From positions 10,206 through 74,205 of the forward strand of contig JBDNGJ010000092.1 in assembly GCA_041689365.1 (NCBI GenBank): 64,000 nucleotides of DNA. The letters are read 5' to 3'. Below, piece after piece: positions 16,253 through 25,400 of the stretch. The notes beneath the pieces are model-generated. The model saw only the letters and a list, made by a program, of their open reading frames with translations. It was not told the origin of the DNA and did no database searches. The DNA is from Lentibacillus sp041689365. GTDB lineage: Bacteria > Bacillota > Bacilli > Bacillales > Amphibacillaceae. The translations under genes and the position numbers were made by a program. Each line of letters opens with the position of its first letter. The stretch's first letter is position 1.

Positions 16253-18411
16253 TTGCGTTCAATCTCCTCCATGACAAATGCTTCAATTACGTCGCCTTCT
16301 TTAATATCATTAAACTTTTTAATTGTGATACCACATTCATAGTTTTGTGCAACTTCCTTGACATCATCTTTAAAACGTTTTAATGCATCAATTTCACCTT
16401 CAAACTGGACAACACCGTCACGAATCAGACGTATTCCCGAATTACGTGTGATCTTACCATCTGTTACATAACTACCAGCGATAGTTCCAATCTTGGAAAC
16501 CTTGAATATTTCCCGTACTTCTGCCTGACCTATAACCTTTTCTTCATACTCGGGATCAAGCATACCTTTCATTGCTAATTCTATCTCTTCAATTACTTTA
16601 TAAATAACACGGTGCAAGCGTACGTCTACCTTTTCTGATTCAGCAGCTTTTTTCGCGTTTGCGTCTGGTCGTACATTGAACCCAATTACAATTGCATTTG
16701 AAGCGGATGCTAAAATAATATCTGATTCAGTAATAGCACCTACACCAGTATGAATGATTTTTATTTTAACACCTTCAACATCAATCTTTCTCAATGAAGA
16801 TGCCATAGCTTCTGCAGATCCTTGAACATCTGCCTTGACTATAAGGTTTATATCCTTCATTTCGCCTTCTTTAATCTGGTCAAATAAATCATCGATGCTA
16901 ACTTTTGTTTGTTCCGAACGATTCTCCTGGATATGCTTTTGTTGGCGAGCTTCACCAATTTGGCGTGATTTCTTTTCATCCTTAAATACCAGGAATTGAT
17001 CGCCCGCTTGTGGCACATCGTTCAATCCAGTTATTTCTACTGGTGTTGATGGGCTGGCCTCACTTATCCGTTGGCCCAAGTCACTAACCATCGCACGAAC
17101 ACGACCAAAAGTATTGCCAACAACAACTGATTCCCCAACACGTAAAGTTCCATTTTGTACCAGTAATGTAGCAACAGGTCCTTTTCCTTTATCAAGCTCT
17201 GCTTCAATTACTGTACCAAAAGCATCGTTATTTGGATCTGCTTTTAATTCTTCAACTTCTGAAACAAGCTGAATCATTTCAAGTAAATCATCAATTCCTT
17301 CATGTTTTACAGCAGACAAATTAACAAAAATTGTACTGCCTCCCCAGTCTTCAGGTACGAGTTCATATTCTGTTAACTCGTGCATAACACGATCTGGGTT
17401 AGCGCCTTCTTTGTCCATTTTATTAACAGCTATAATAATTGGAACTTCAGCGGCTTTCGCATGGTTAATAGCCTCAATTGTCTGTGGCATTACACCATCA
17501 TCTGCCGCAACAACTAATATAGCAATATCCGTGACTTGTGCACCACGTGAACGCATGCTGGTAAACGCGGCGTGTCCTGGTGTATCAAGAAATGTAACTT
17601 TCTTGCCATTACTTTCTATTTGATATGCCCCAATATGCTGCGTAATACCACCTGCTTCGCCTTCAGTTACCTTTGTATGGCGAATTGCATCCAATAAAGT
17701 TGTTTTACCATGGTCAACGTGTCCCATAATGGTTACAACAGCAGGTCTTTCGATTAAGTTAGCTTCATTATTGGTTTCCCGATACTTATCAAAGTCAGTA
17801 TCTTCCAGAATTATTTCCTTTTCTACTTCCACATCATACTCTGCACAAATAAGCTCAACTGCATCATCATCAAGGTCCTGGTTTTTTGTAGCCATGACAC
17901 CAAGGAACATCAGCTTTTTAATAATTTCTGATGCATCTTTATTTAGCTTACCTGCCAAATCACTTACAGTCAGTGTTTCGCTGTAAGTAATATGTTTAGG
18001 TGTTTCCTTAACAACAGGTTTTTGTTGCTGCTGTGGTGCTTGATTGTTCCTTTTGGCATTTTTACCCTGCTGATGCTTTTTGTTATTGTTTTTCTGGCCC
18101 TTTCTTTGCTGAGCCTGCTGTGATGGGTTGTTATTAGACTTCCCATTATTAGTTGGTTTATTTTCTTTTTTTGATTGACTTGCAGCTTTACTGTTATTGC
18201 TGTTATTTGCTGGTTTTTTTGGTGATTCCTGCTTCTTAGGTGTTTCCGATTCCTTAGAACCGAATTTTTCATCCAACTTTACTATCGTATCAGTCGAAAT
18301 TGTTGACATGTGGTTGGAAACCTCAACATTTAACTCTTTTAAATAATTAATTACATCTTTACTGGTCGTTTTATTTTGTTTTGCATATTCATATACACGC
18401 ATCTTGCTCAT
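16249..18411 (-). CDS. infB: Translation initiation factor IF-2
   Basis: GTPase that brings initiator tRNA to the 30S subunit. The N-terminal ~160 residues include a small IF2N domain, then a long Lys/Asn/Gln-rich low-complexity linker and a second IF2N domain. The G domain has GHVDHGKTT near residue 230, DTPGHAAF and NKMD. Domains II, III and the C-terminal initiator-tRNA-binding region follow. 720 aa, normal. ATG with a GGGGGTGG site. Lies between ylxQ and ylxP in the classic nusA-infB operon. Confidence 0.96.
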   Translation of the reverse strand: MSKMRVYEYAKQNKTTSKDVINYLKELNVEVSNHMSTISTDTIVKLDEKFGSKESETPKKQESPKKPANNSNNSKAASQSKKENKPTNNGKSNNNPSQQAQQRKGQKNNNKKHQQGKNAKRNNQAPQQQQKPVVKETPKHITYSETLTVSDLAGKLNKDASEIIKKLMFLGVMATKNQDLDDDAVELICAEYDVEVEKEIILEDTDFDKYRETNNEANLIERPAVVTIMGHVDHGKTTLLDAIRHTKVTEGEAGGITQHIGAYQIESNGKKVTFLDTPGHAAFTSMRSRGAQVTDIAILVVAADDGVMPQTIEAINHAKAAEVPIIIAVNKMDKEGANPDRVMHELTEYELVPEDWGGSTIFVNLSAVKHEGIDDLLEMIQLVSEVEELKADPNNDAFGTVIEAELDKGKGPVATLLVQNGTLRVGESVVVGNTFGRVRAMVSDLGQRISEASPSTPVEITGLNDVPQAGDQFLVFKDEKKSRQIGEARQQKHIQENRSEQTKVSIDDLFDQIKEGEMKDINLIVKADVQGSAEAMASSLRKIDVEGVKIKIIHTGVGAITESDIILASASNAIVIGFNVRPDANAKKAAESEKVDVRLHRVIYKVIEEIELAMKGMLDPEYEEKVIGQAEVREIFKVSKIGTIAGSYVTDGKITRNSGIRLIRDGVVQFEGEIDALKRFKDDVKEVAQNYECGITIKKFNDIKEGDVIEAFVMEEIERK

Positions 18412-18431
18412 ACGTCCACCCCCGAATTTAA

Positions 18432-18731
18432 TTACCCGAGTAACGATTTAATTTTAGTGGCAAATCCTGCATCTAAAATAGCTACAGCTACTCTTTGTGA
18501 TTTTCCAATAGCATTTGATAATGTTTCTCTATCATCTACTATTAAAAATGGTACTTCATAAGTTTTACATTTGTTCGTTATCTTTTTTCGTGTTTGGGGA
18601 CCGATGTCATTTGCCAAAAGAACAAGCTTTGCTTTGTTTTGCTTGATATCTTTCAAAATCGTTTCTTCCCCTAAAGAACACTTTCTAGCCCGATAGGCTA
18701 AGCCAATTAAATTTAAGTAATTATTTTTCAT
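18432..18731 (-). CDS. ylxQ: YlxQ, L7Ae-family RNA-binding protein
   Basis: About 99 residues of the L7Ae/L30e/Gadd45 fold (YlxQ, RplGB), expected to bind kink-turn RNA. Family patterns are LNLIGLAYRARKCSLGEE, KLVLLANDIGPQTRKKI and VAVAILDAGFA. The start at 18731 (second of two adjacent ATGs) gives the best spacing from AAGGA; an in-frame TTG further upstream is part of that site. It overlaps the end of rnpM by 11 bases. Confidence 0.9.
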   Translation of the reverse strand: MKNNYLNLIGLAYRARKCSLGEETILKDIKQNKAKLVLLANDIGPQTRKKITNKCKTYEVPFLIVDDRETLSNAIGKSQRVAVAILDAGFATKIKSLLG

Positions 18732-19002
18732 CATTTTTTCCTTCAACTATTTGTTTAAGGTCGTCATATATTGATGGTTCAATTTTTGTATTTAACTGAC
18801 GGCTTAAAATTCCAGCCTTTTCAGCCTTTTCAATAACAGCTATATCGTTGGATACATAAGTTCCACGGCCATTTTTCTTGCCTGTTGGGTCAACAAAGAC
18901 TTCTCCATCTTTGTTACGGACAACACGAATGAGATCTTTCTTAGGTTTCATTTCATTAGTTACGATACATTTACGTTCTGGTACTTTTCGTTTTTGCGCC
19001 AT
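18721..19002 (-). CDS. rnpM: RNase P modulator RnpM (YlxR)
   Basis: 93-residue RNA-binding protein of the YlxR family, recently described in B. subtilis as a modulator of RNase P. It shows the family motifs RKVPERKCIVTNEM, LIRVVRN and DPTGKKNGRGTYVS (the GRGAY-like motif). It lies between nusA and ylxQ in the standard order with short gaps. Old name ylxR. Confidence 0.93.
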   Translation of the reverse strand: MAQKRKVPERKCIVTNEMKPKKDLIRVVRNKDGEVFVDPTGKKNGRGTYVSNDIAVIEKAEKAGILSRQLNTKIEPSIYDDLKQIVEGKNDEK

Positions 19003-19016
19003 TACAGAACCTCCCC

Positions 19017-20126
19017 CTATTCGAACAAGCCTTCTTCCTCATTGTCAGAATAAGCATCAGCATCTTCATTGTCGTCTGTTAATAGCCCTTCCTTGCGAGC
19101 TTCTGATTCACTTTTAATATCAATTTTCCAACCGGTTAATTTTGCTGCCAGACGAGCATTTTGCCCACGCTTTCCAATAGCAAGTGATAGTTGGTAGTCA
19201 GGTACGATTACTGTTGTCGCCTTATCTTCTTCATTTACCAACACCTCTACTACCTTCGATGGACTTAAAGCGTTTGATACGTAGACAACCGGGTCTTCAG
19301 ACCATTCTACGACATCTATTTTTTCACCTTTAAGTTCATTGACAATCACCTGTACACGCTGCCCTTTTTGACCAACACATGAACCAACAGCATCGATTTC
19401 AGGATCATCTGCATGAACAGATATTTTAGAACGATCCCCTGCTTCTCTTGCCACTGATTTAATATCAACAATACCTTCATAAATTTCTGGAACTTCCATT
19501 TCAAACAGGCGTTTTAATAATCCTGGATGTGACCTTGAAATATAAATTTGAGGTCCTTTACTCGTGTTCTCCACTTTTGTTACAAATACTTTTAAGCGGT
19601 CATGGACATAGTATTCTTCAGTAGGCATTTGCTCCGCCTCAGCCAGTTTCGCCTCAATCTTTCCAAGATTCACATAGACAAAGCGTGGATCTTTGCGTTG
19701 AATAATGCCTGTCATAACATCTTCTTCGCGATCAGAGTATTCGCTGAATATGACGCCGCGTTCAGCCTCTCTGACACGCTGTGTTACTACTTGTTTTGCA
19801 GCCTGGGCTGCAATACGTCCAAAGTCTTTTGGAGTCACCTCAACCTCAATAACATCTTCAAGTTCATATTTGGGATCAATTTCTTTTGCCTGATCCAATG
19901 AGATTTCTTCTTGTGCATCTTCAATTTCTTCTACTACCGTTTTACGTGAATATACGCGCATTGTACCGGATTGTTCATCAATATCAACCCGCACATTTGT
20001 AGCAGATTTAAAGTTTTTCTTATAAGCTGATATTAGCGCGGCTTCCAATGCCTCCATTAGAATATCCTTATCAATACCCTTTTCTTTTTCTAGAAAATCA
20101 ATCGCTTCAAACAACTGACTGCTCAC
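19017..20126 (-). CDS. nusA: Transcription termination/antitermination factor NusA
   Basis: RNA polymerase-associated factor acting in pausing and termination. Domain order: N-terminal RNAP-binding domain (about 1-125), S1 (about 130-200), then two KH domains with DPEIDAVGSCVGQKGQRVQ and LSLAIGKRGQNARLAAKLTGW. It lacks the C-terminal acidic repeats of E. coli NusA, as usual in Firmicutes; the short tail is acidic. 369 aa. GTG start with AAGGGGGA site. Follows rimP by 14 bases. Confidence 0.96.
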   Translation of the reverse strand: MSSQLFEAIDFLEKEKGIDKDILMEALEAALISAYKKNFKSATNVRVDIDEQSGTMRVYSRKTVVEEIEDAQEEISLDQAKEIDPKYELEDVIEVEVTPKDFGRIAAQAAKQVVTQRVREAERGVIFSEYSDREEDVMTGIIQRKDPRFVYVNLGKIEAKLAEAEQMPTEEYYVHDRLKVFVTKVENTSKGPQIYISRSHPGLLKRLFEMEVPEIYEGIVDIKSVAREAGDRSKISVHADDPEIDAVGSCVGQKGQRVQVIVNELKGEKIDVVEWSEDPVVYVSNALSPSKVVEVLVNEEDKATTVIVPDYQLSLAIGKRGQNARLAAKLTGWKIDIKSESEARKEGLLTDDNEDADAYSDNEEEGLFE

Positions 20127-20140
20127 TTTTATTTTCCCCC

Positions 20141-20611
20141 TTATAGCGTAACGGCTAACCTTGCTTTAGCTATTTTATTAAATGGAATTTCAACTAGCTT
20201 TTTTCGGGTTTTCACTTTATACTCAATCGTTGCCACATTATCTGTGAATTCCTTTAAAATACCTTCGTATTCTTTCTGACCATCAATCGGTTCGTATAAT
20301 TTCACAAAGACATTGTTATTTACATTTTTTTCAAAGTCATCTTTAGACTTTAGCGGACGCTCGACACCTGGTGACGACACTTCTAGATAATAGGCTTCTT
20401 CTACTGGATCAGCTTTATCCAGTTCTTCACTCAACTGTTCAGAAACAGTACCACAATCAGCTATATCAACGCCATTTTCACTGTCAATATATACACGAAG
20501 AAACCAATTCGGTCCTTCTTTAACATATTCAACATCAACTAATTCCAATTCTTTCTCCTGTAAAATCGGTTGTACCAGCTCTTCTGTTGTTTTAATTACA
20601 TTGGAACTCAA
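20141..20611 (-). CDS. rimP: Ribosome maturation factor RimP
   Basis: Two-domain factor for 30S maturation. 156 aa with the motifs LELVDVEYVKEGPNWFLRVYID, DCGTVSEQLSEELD and YYLEVSSPGVERPL. TTG start with a strong AAAGGAGG site. It is the first gene of rimP-nusA-rnpM-ylxQ-infB-ylxP-rbfA and is preceded by a ~200-base leader with two hairpins and a clear sigma-A type promoter. Confidence 0.95.
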   Translation of the reverse strand: MSSNVIKTTEELVQPILQEKELELVDVEYVKEGPNWFLRVYIDSENGVDIADCGTVSEQLSEELDKADPVEEAYYLEVSSPGVERPLKSKDDFEKNVNNNVFVKLYEPIDGQKEYEGILKEFTDNVATIEYKVKTRKKLVEIPFNKIAKARLAVTL

Positions 20612-20700
20612 AATTTATCCTCCTTTATTCAGTTGTGTATTGTTCTATTATGAACCATCATACGATATTTCATTTGCACCATATCCATAATAATACAAAT

Positions 20701-20816
20701 CCCCTGCCGGAAGATGTGGCAAGGGAAAGTAGTCAAAGTGCAAGTTGCAAAGAAAGTAGTATGAAGAAAGAGTGGGGTTCGCCCACTCTCCTAACCGTTC
20801 GTATCATTTCTTACCA
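20701..20816 (-). promoter_or_regulatory. Candidate rimP leader RNA
   Basis: The 5' leader of the nusA operon carries two hairpins on the minus strand: GAGTGGG/CCCACTC (20788-20770) followed by U/C-rich sequence, and CCCTTGCC/GGCAGGGG (20725-20701) followed by a U-rich stretch. This fits the known Bacillus rimP leader, thought to control operon read-through, possibly with NusA. Both hairpins look terminator-like. Confidence 0.6.
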
Positions 20817-20822
20817 CAATAC

Positions 20823-20851
20823 ACTATATCATAATAGGACTGTTGTTGCAA
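20823..20851 (-). promoter_or_regulatory. Sigma-A type promoter for the rimP-nusA operon
   Basis: Minus-strand -35 TTGCAA (20851-20846), 17-base spacer, -10 TATAGT (20828-20823), preceded by TGA, making an extended -10. Predicted start is near 20816, giving a leader of about 200 bases. Confidence 0.75.
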
Positions 20852-20978
20852 GAACAGTGAATATTTGTTCCTACCATAGTTATATTATATACCAAATTCT
20901 TACTGATTATAATCAATGATTAGTATCGGCCAAGGTGTTAGCTGTTAATTATAATTTCGTAAGATTTAAGCTTCGTAA

Positions 20979-21494
20979 TTGATATAAAATGCGAACTAAC
21001 TATGGGAGTCCTATTGGAAGCATATAGCGAGGCTTCCTAGCGACGCAGTTGGAATTATACTCGCGCACCAAGGGCTCACCACGAGCCTTCGACGCATAGG
21101 ACGTGCTAGTGCAGACGTTGCCACAGCACGTAGCGTACTAGTCTGCCTCGATCGCGAGTATAGCTCCCTGTGGGGTCTCTTAGGATCACTTCCCCCCACA
21201 GGATTCCCGCATATTCCAACTGCTAGTTTAGGGTATAAAATCTTATTTTTTTCAGTTCTAGTGAGCAAAACCCAGCGAAGGAAATACACGTAGACTCCTG
21301 TGGGATCTGAGGCCTAGATGAGACTACGCAGCGACGTAGGAGCAAGGAGGCTTATCAGCCGCCCTTGGTGCGCGAAGTGTATTTCCGCAGCGGCGTCATA
21401 GCACTCAGCATGTTAGTTCGTATTATATATCAGCTACGTAATAACCAAACTAGTTTGATAAAACCACAATCTTTTAGAAAACTGCCTAATTTAA
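20979..21494. repeat. Inverted pair of GC-rich composite repeats
   Basis: Two related units face each other. The left one starts with TTGATATAAAATGCGAAC at 20979 and has a core with ATACTCGCG/CGCGAGTAT arms and a CTGTGGGG/CCCCACAG pair, ending near 21235. The right one runs in the opposite sense: core 21268-21405, an inverted copy of the same lead sequence at 21417-21438, and a TAGGC box at 21464-21489. The right unit is about 90% identical by eye, in inverted orientation, to 63601-63835. The core is far richer in GC than the surroundings. No convincing ORF is present. Similar GC-rich extragenic repeats are scattered through many Bacillaceae genomes. Confidence 0.85.
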
Positions 21495-22331
21495 AGTTGT
21501 ATTGTTCAATTGCAGATAGCCGTCCAGAGCCTGCTGCAACGAGCCTTGTGTTTCAAATTTTTGACCAAATTCTACTTCAAGATCCACCATGTTTCTAACT
21601 AAATCAGGACGTAAACCAGTTATCACTGCTTCGCATCCCATCATCGAAATACCATCTAATAATTTTAGAAATAATTGCATAACCTCTTTTTCCATTTCAG
21701 CAATTCCAGACAAATCCATAATTAATTTTTGTACATGTCTCTGTCCAATTTCTAGTAATACTTTTTCTTCGATAATAGTAACTCGATAGCTATCCATAGT
21801 ACCTATTATTGGCAATATGCTAATCTTGGAGGTTATCGGAATAATTGGAGCAGATAGGTTATCTACTAATTTACGCTGTTCTTCAATTAACTTATCTTTA
21901 TAGGACGAATAGTTAAGAAAGAACCCGTTAAGAAACTTATCAATTAAATCATTTATCTTACTTTCCATATAGTAAAATTCTTCAAGATTGCTGGTTTTTT
22001 CAGTAAATCTATCATACTCATAAAGAAAATTCCATAACGTTCTGCGGATTGCTTGAATCCACTCAATTTTTAACGCTAATGTCAGAGAATGTTTTGCCCA
22101 AGCAATACCCTCCCGCTCAGCAAAATCCACTACCTCATCTTTTTTCTCATCAACCACAAACAAGACTAACTTATGAGCATTCTCCAGCAGATTAATATTT
22201 CCAATCATTTGAATTTCTTCAATCTTATCACGAACATTATTTGCCTCTGCCAGAAGTTGATTTTCAAAAGTTTGTCTATTGTCGATTAAAAATTGTCGAA
22301 TTGGTTGTCCTTCTTCATATATTAACTCCAT
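21486..22331 (-). CDS. RsbR-like STAS-domain protein
   Basis: 281 aa. The N-terminal ~150 residues are helical and resemble the sensor domain of RsbR paralogues. A linker LVDNLSAPIIPITSKISILPIIG leads into a C-terminal STAS domain (about 165-270) with LIMDLSGIAEMEKEVM and GCEAVITGLRPDL. RsbR proteins build the stressosome that controls sigma-B or other outputs. The position that usually carries the phosphorylated Ser/Thr (D-S/T after the DLSG strand) reads E-K here, so control by phosphorylation at that site is unlikely. It lies between polC and rimP, where B. subtilis has no gene, and its TAG stop falls inside a repeat box. ATG with AGAAGGAAGTGA site. No partner genes (rsbS, rsbT) are nearby. 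Confidence 0.82.
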   Translation of the reverse strand: MELIYEEGQPIRQFLIDNRQTFENQLLAEANNVRDKIEEIQMIGNINLLENAHKLVLFVVDEKKDEVVDFAEREGIAWAKHSLTLALKIEWIQAIRRTLWNFLYEYDRFTEKTSNLEEFYYMESKINDLIDKFLNGFFLNYSSYKDKLIEEQRKLVDNLSAPIIPITSKISILPIIGTMDSYRVTIIEEKVLLEIGQRHVQKLIMDLSGIAEMEKEVMQLFLKLLDGISMMGCEAVITGLRPDLVRNMVDLEVEFGQKFETQGSLQQALDGYLQLNNTTLN

Positions 22332-22465
22332 ACGTAATCACTTCCTTCTAGGGTTTTTAGGTTTACACCCTACTGTTGAGGTATTGCATTTAATTTAAAC
22401 CGTAATAATTCGACTTCACTATTATAGTTTGGCAACTTAAGTTAGAATTAATCTAACCAAGCATA

Positions 22466-25400
22466 TTAAAACAATGACAACTGGTTCTTTTCGGCCATAC
22501 CTTCTAAACAACCATGATTATCAAGATATTCTAGAACCGTTTTAGAAATTTTACTACGCTGTCGAAGATCTTCTTTAGAAAGAAATTCCCCATCTTCACG
22601 TACTTTAACAATATTAATAGCTGCGTTGGTACCCAATCCATCGACGGCGTTGAATGGTGGTATTAATGAGTTACCATCAACAATAAACTCAGAAGCGGCA
22701 GACTTATATAAATCAACTTTTTGGAAGGAAAACCCACGTTCACTCATCTCAAGAACAACTTCCAGTACAGTGGACAAATTCTTTTCTTTAGGTGTAACAT
22801 CATTACCCTTAGCCACTATTCCCTCAATGCGCTGCCTTATCGCATCTGAACCTTTAACCATTGTATCCAATTCAAAATCACCTGCCCTGACAGAGAAATA
22901 AGCAGCATAAAAGTATATTGGATAATGTACCTTAAAATAGGCAATTCGAACTGCCATTAGAACATATGCCGCGGCGTGTGCTTTCGGAAACATGTATTTA
23001 ATCTTTTTACATGATTCAATATACCAATCAGGAACCCCGTTCTTTTTCATTTCTTGGATCCATTCATCCTGTAGCCCTTTACCTTTTCGAACAAACTCCA
23101 TAATTTTAAAGGCAAGTGAAGCTTCTAGACCCTTGTGCATTAGATATACCATGATATCATCACGACACCCTATCACATCAGCTAATTCACATATTCCATC
23201 ATTAATTAACTCTTGAGCATTGCCTAGCCACACATCTGTACCGTGTGATAGACCAGATATCATTACTAGTTCAGCAAATGTACTTGGTTTCGTATCCTCC
23301 AGCATCTGACGAACAAATTTTGTCCCAAACTCAGGGACGCCTAATGTCCCAGTCTGACAATTAATTTGTTCCGGTGTTATTCCTAGTGATTCCGTACCAG
23401 AAAATATTTTCATCACTTCGGCATCATCAGTTGGGATTGTTTTTGGATCAATTCCGCTTAAATCCTGCAGCATCCGAATTACCGTAGGGTCATCGTGCCC
23501 TAGTATATCAAGTTTAAGCAGATTGTCATGAATGGAATGAAAATCAAAGTGTGTTGTTTTCCATTCACTTTTTCGATCATCAGCCGGAAATTGAATCGGT
23601 GTAAAATCATATATTTCTTTATCATCAGGTACTACTATAATTCCGCCTGGATGCTGACCAGTTGTTCGTTTGACCCCGGTACAGCCTTGTACAAGGCGAT
23701 CAACTTCAGCATTCTTATAAACTAGCTGTTTATCTGAAGCATAGCCTTTTACATAGCCATACGCTGTTTTATCAGCAATTGTTCCAATTGTCCCAGCACG
23801 ATAGACATTATCTTCTCCAAATAATTCTTTGGTGTAATTGTGTGCTCTCGGCTGGTACGTTCCTGAGAAATTTAAATCAATATCCGGAACTTTATCACCT
23901 TTAAACCCAAGAAATGTTTCAAATGGAATGTCTTGTCCATCCTTTGTAAGAGTGTTACCGCATTTTGGACAGTTTTTATCAGCTAAATCAAACCCGCTGC
24001 CCACTGAACCGTCTGTTATGAATTCATGATGATGACACTCCATACAGACATAGTGTGGTGGTAAAGGATTTACTTCGGTTATCTCTGTCATAGTTGCTAC
24101 TAAAGAAGAACCAACAGACCCTCGAGAACCCACCAGATATCCGTCATCTAATGATTTCTTAACTAGCTTATGGGATATTAAATAAATTACTGCAAATCCA
24201 TGTCCTATAATACTTGATAACTCTTTTTCAAGCCGATCGACAACTATTTGCGGTACCGGATCACCATAAATAAGTTTTGCACGATTATAGCAAAGATCAC
24301 GCATCTCTTGGTCTGCACCTTCAATTGTTGGTGTATAAAGTCCATCCTTAACAGGAGAAAGTTCTTCAATTTGGTCTGCCAGCTTATTGGTATTTGTTAC
24401 AACAATTTCGTGCGCCTTTTCTTCTCCTAAAAAGTTAAAACTATCTATCATCTCATTTGTTGTACGAAAAGGTGTATCTGGTAACGTTTGTCTGTTCAAT
24501 GGATTACCTGCTTGAGAAGCAATTAATATTTGACGATAAAGTTTATCGTGTTCATCAATATAATGTGTGTTTCCCGTTGCTACTACATTTTTATTCACAC
24601 GATTGCCTAAATCTACTAATTTATTAATGATATCCAAGATTTGGGCCTCATTCTGAACGAGGTCTTTTTCAATCAAATGTGTATAGTTGGCTGGCGGTTG
24701 TACCTCGATATAATCATAAAATTCTGCTGCTTTTTCTGCTTCATCTGCTGATTTTTGCATCATCGTTTCAAACACTTCACCTTTATCACATGCAGACCCA
24801 ACTAAAATTCCGTTTCGCAGCTTTTGCAATAATGACCTGGGTATTCGTGGAACACGGTAAAAATAATCAATATGTGCATATGAAACTAGCTTGTATAGAT
24901 TCTTCAAACCTTCTTGTGTTTTAGCAACAAGTGTACAATGAAATGGTCGAGATCGCTGATATGCATTTCCTTCTCCCATGTGATCATTTAACTTACTATG
25001 ATTTGTAATATCTTTTTTCAAAAGTCCTTGAACAAATTTCCATAATAAATAGCCAGTTGCCTCTGCATCATAGATAGCGCGGTGATGCTGCGTTAATTCG
25101 ATATCCAAATGTTTACACATCGTATTTAACCGATGATTTTTAAGTTCTGGAAATAAAAATCGTGCAAGCTCAAGCGTATCAATAACCGGATTTTCAACTT
25201 TTTTATATTCAATTTTTTTAAAACCCTGATTTAAAAAACCAATGTCGAAACTGGCATTATGTGCAACAAGAATGCCATCTTCCATCCATTCATAAAAATC
25301 CTTAAGGACGTCATTAATCTCAGGTGCGTTATTTACCATATCATCTGTTATGCCGGTTAAATCTGTTGTAGTTTGTGACAATGGATGATGGGGGTTAGCA

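Noticed and set aside
21011..21289. 92-aa minus-strand ORF between rimP and the RsbR-like gene
   Set aside because: It lies inside the GC-rich inverted repeats; its composition follows the repeat and no start site or family is evident.
22441..22457. Terminator after polC
   Set aside because: Only a 5-bp GTTAG/CTAAC stem with no U-run; too weak to call.
22332..22465. Sigma-B promoter before the RsbR-like gene
   Set aside because: GTTTAA is present but GGGTGT lies about 24 bases away instead of 12-15, and does not match GGGTAT well.
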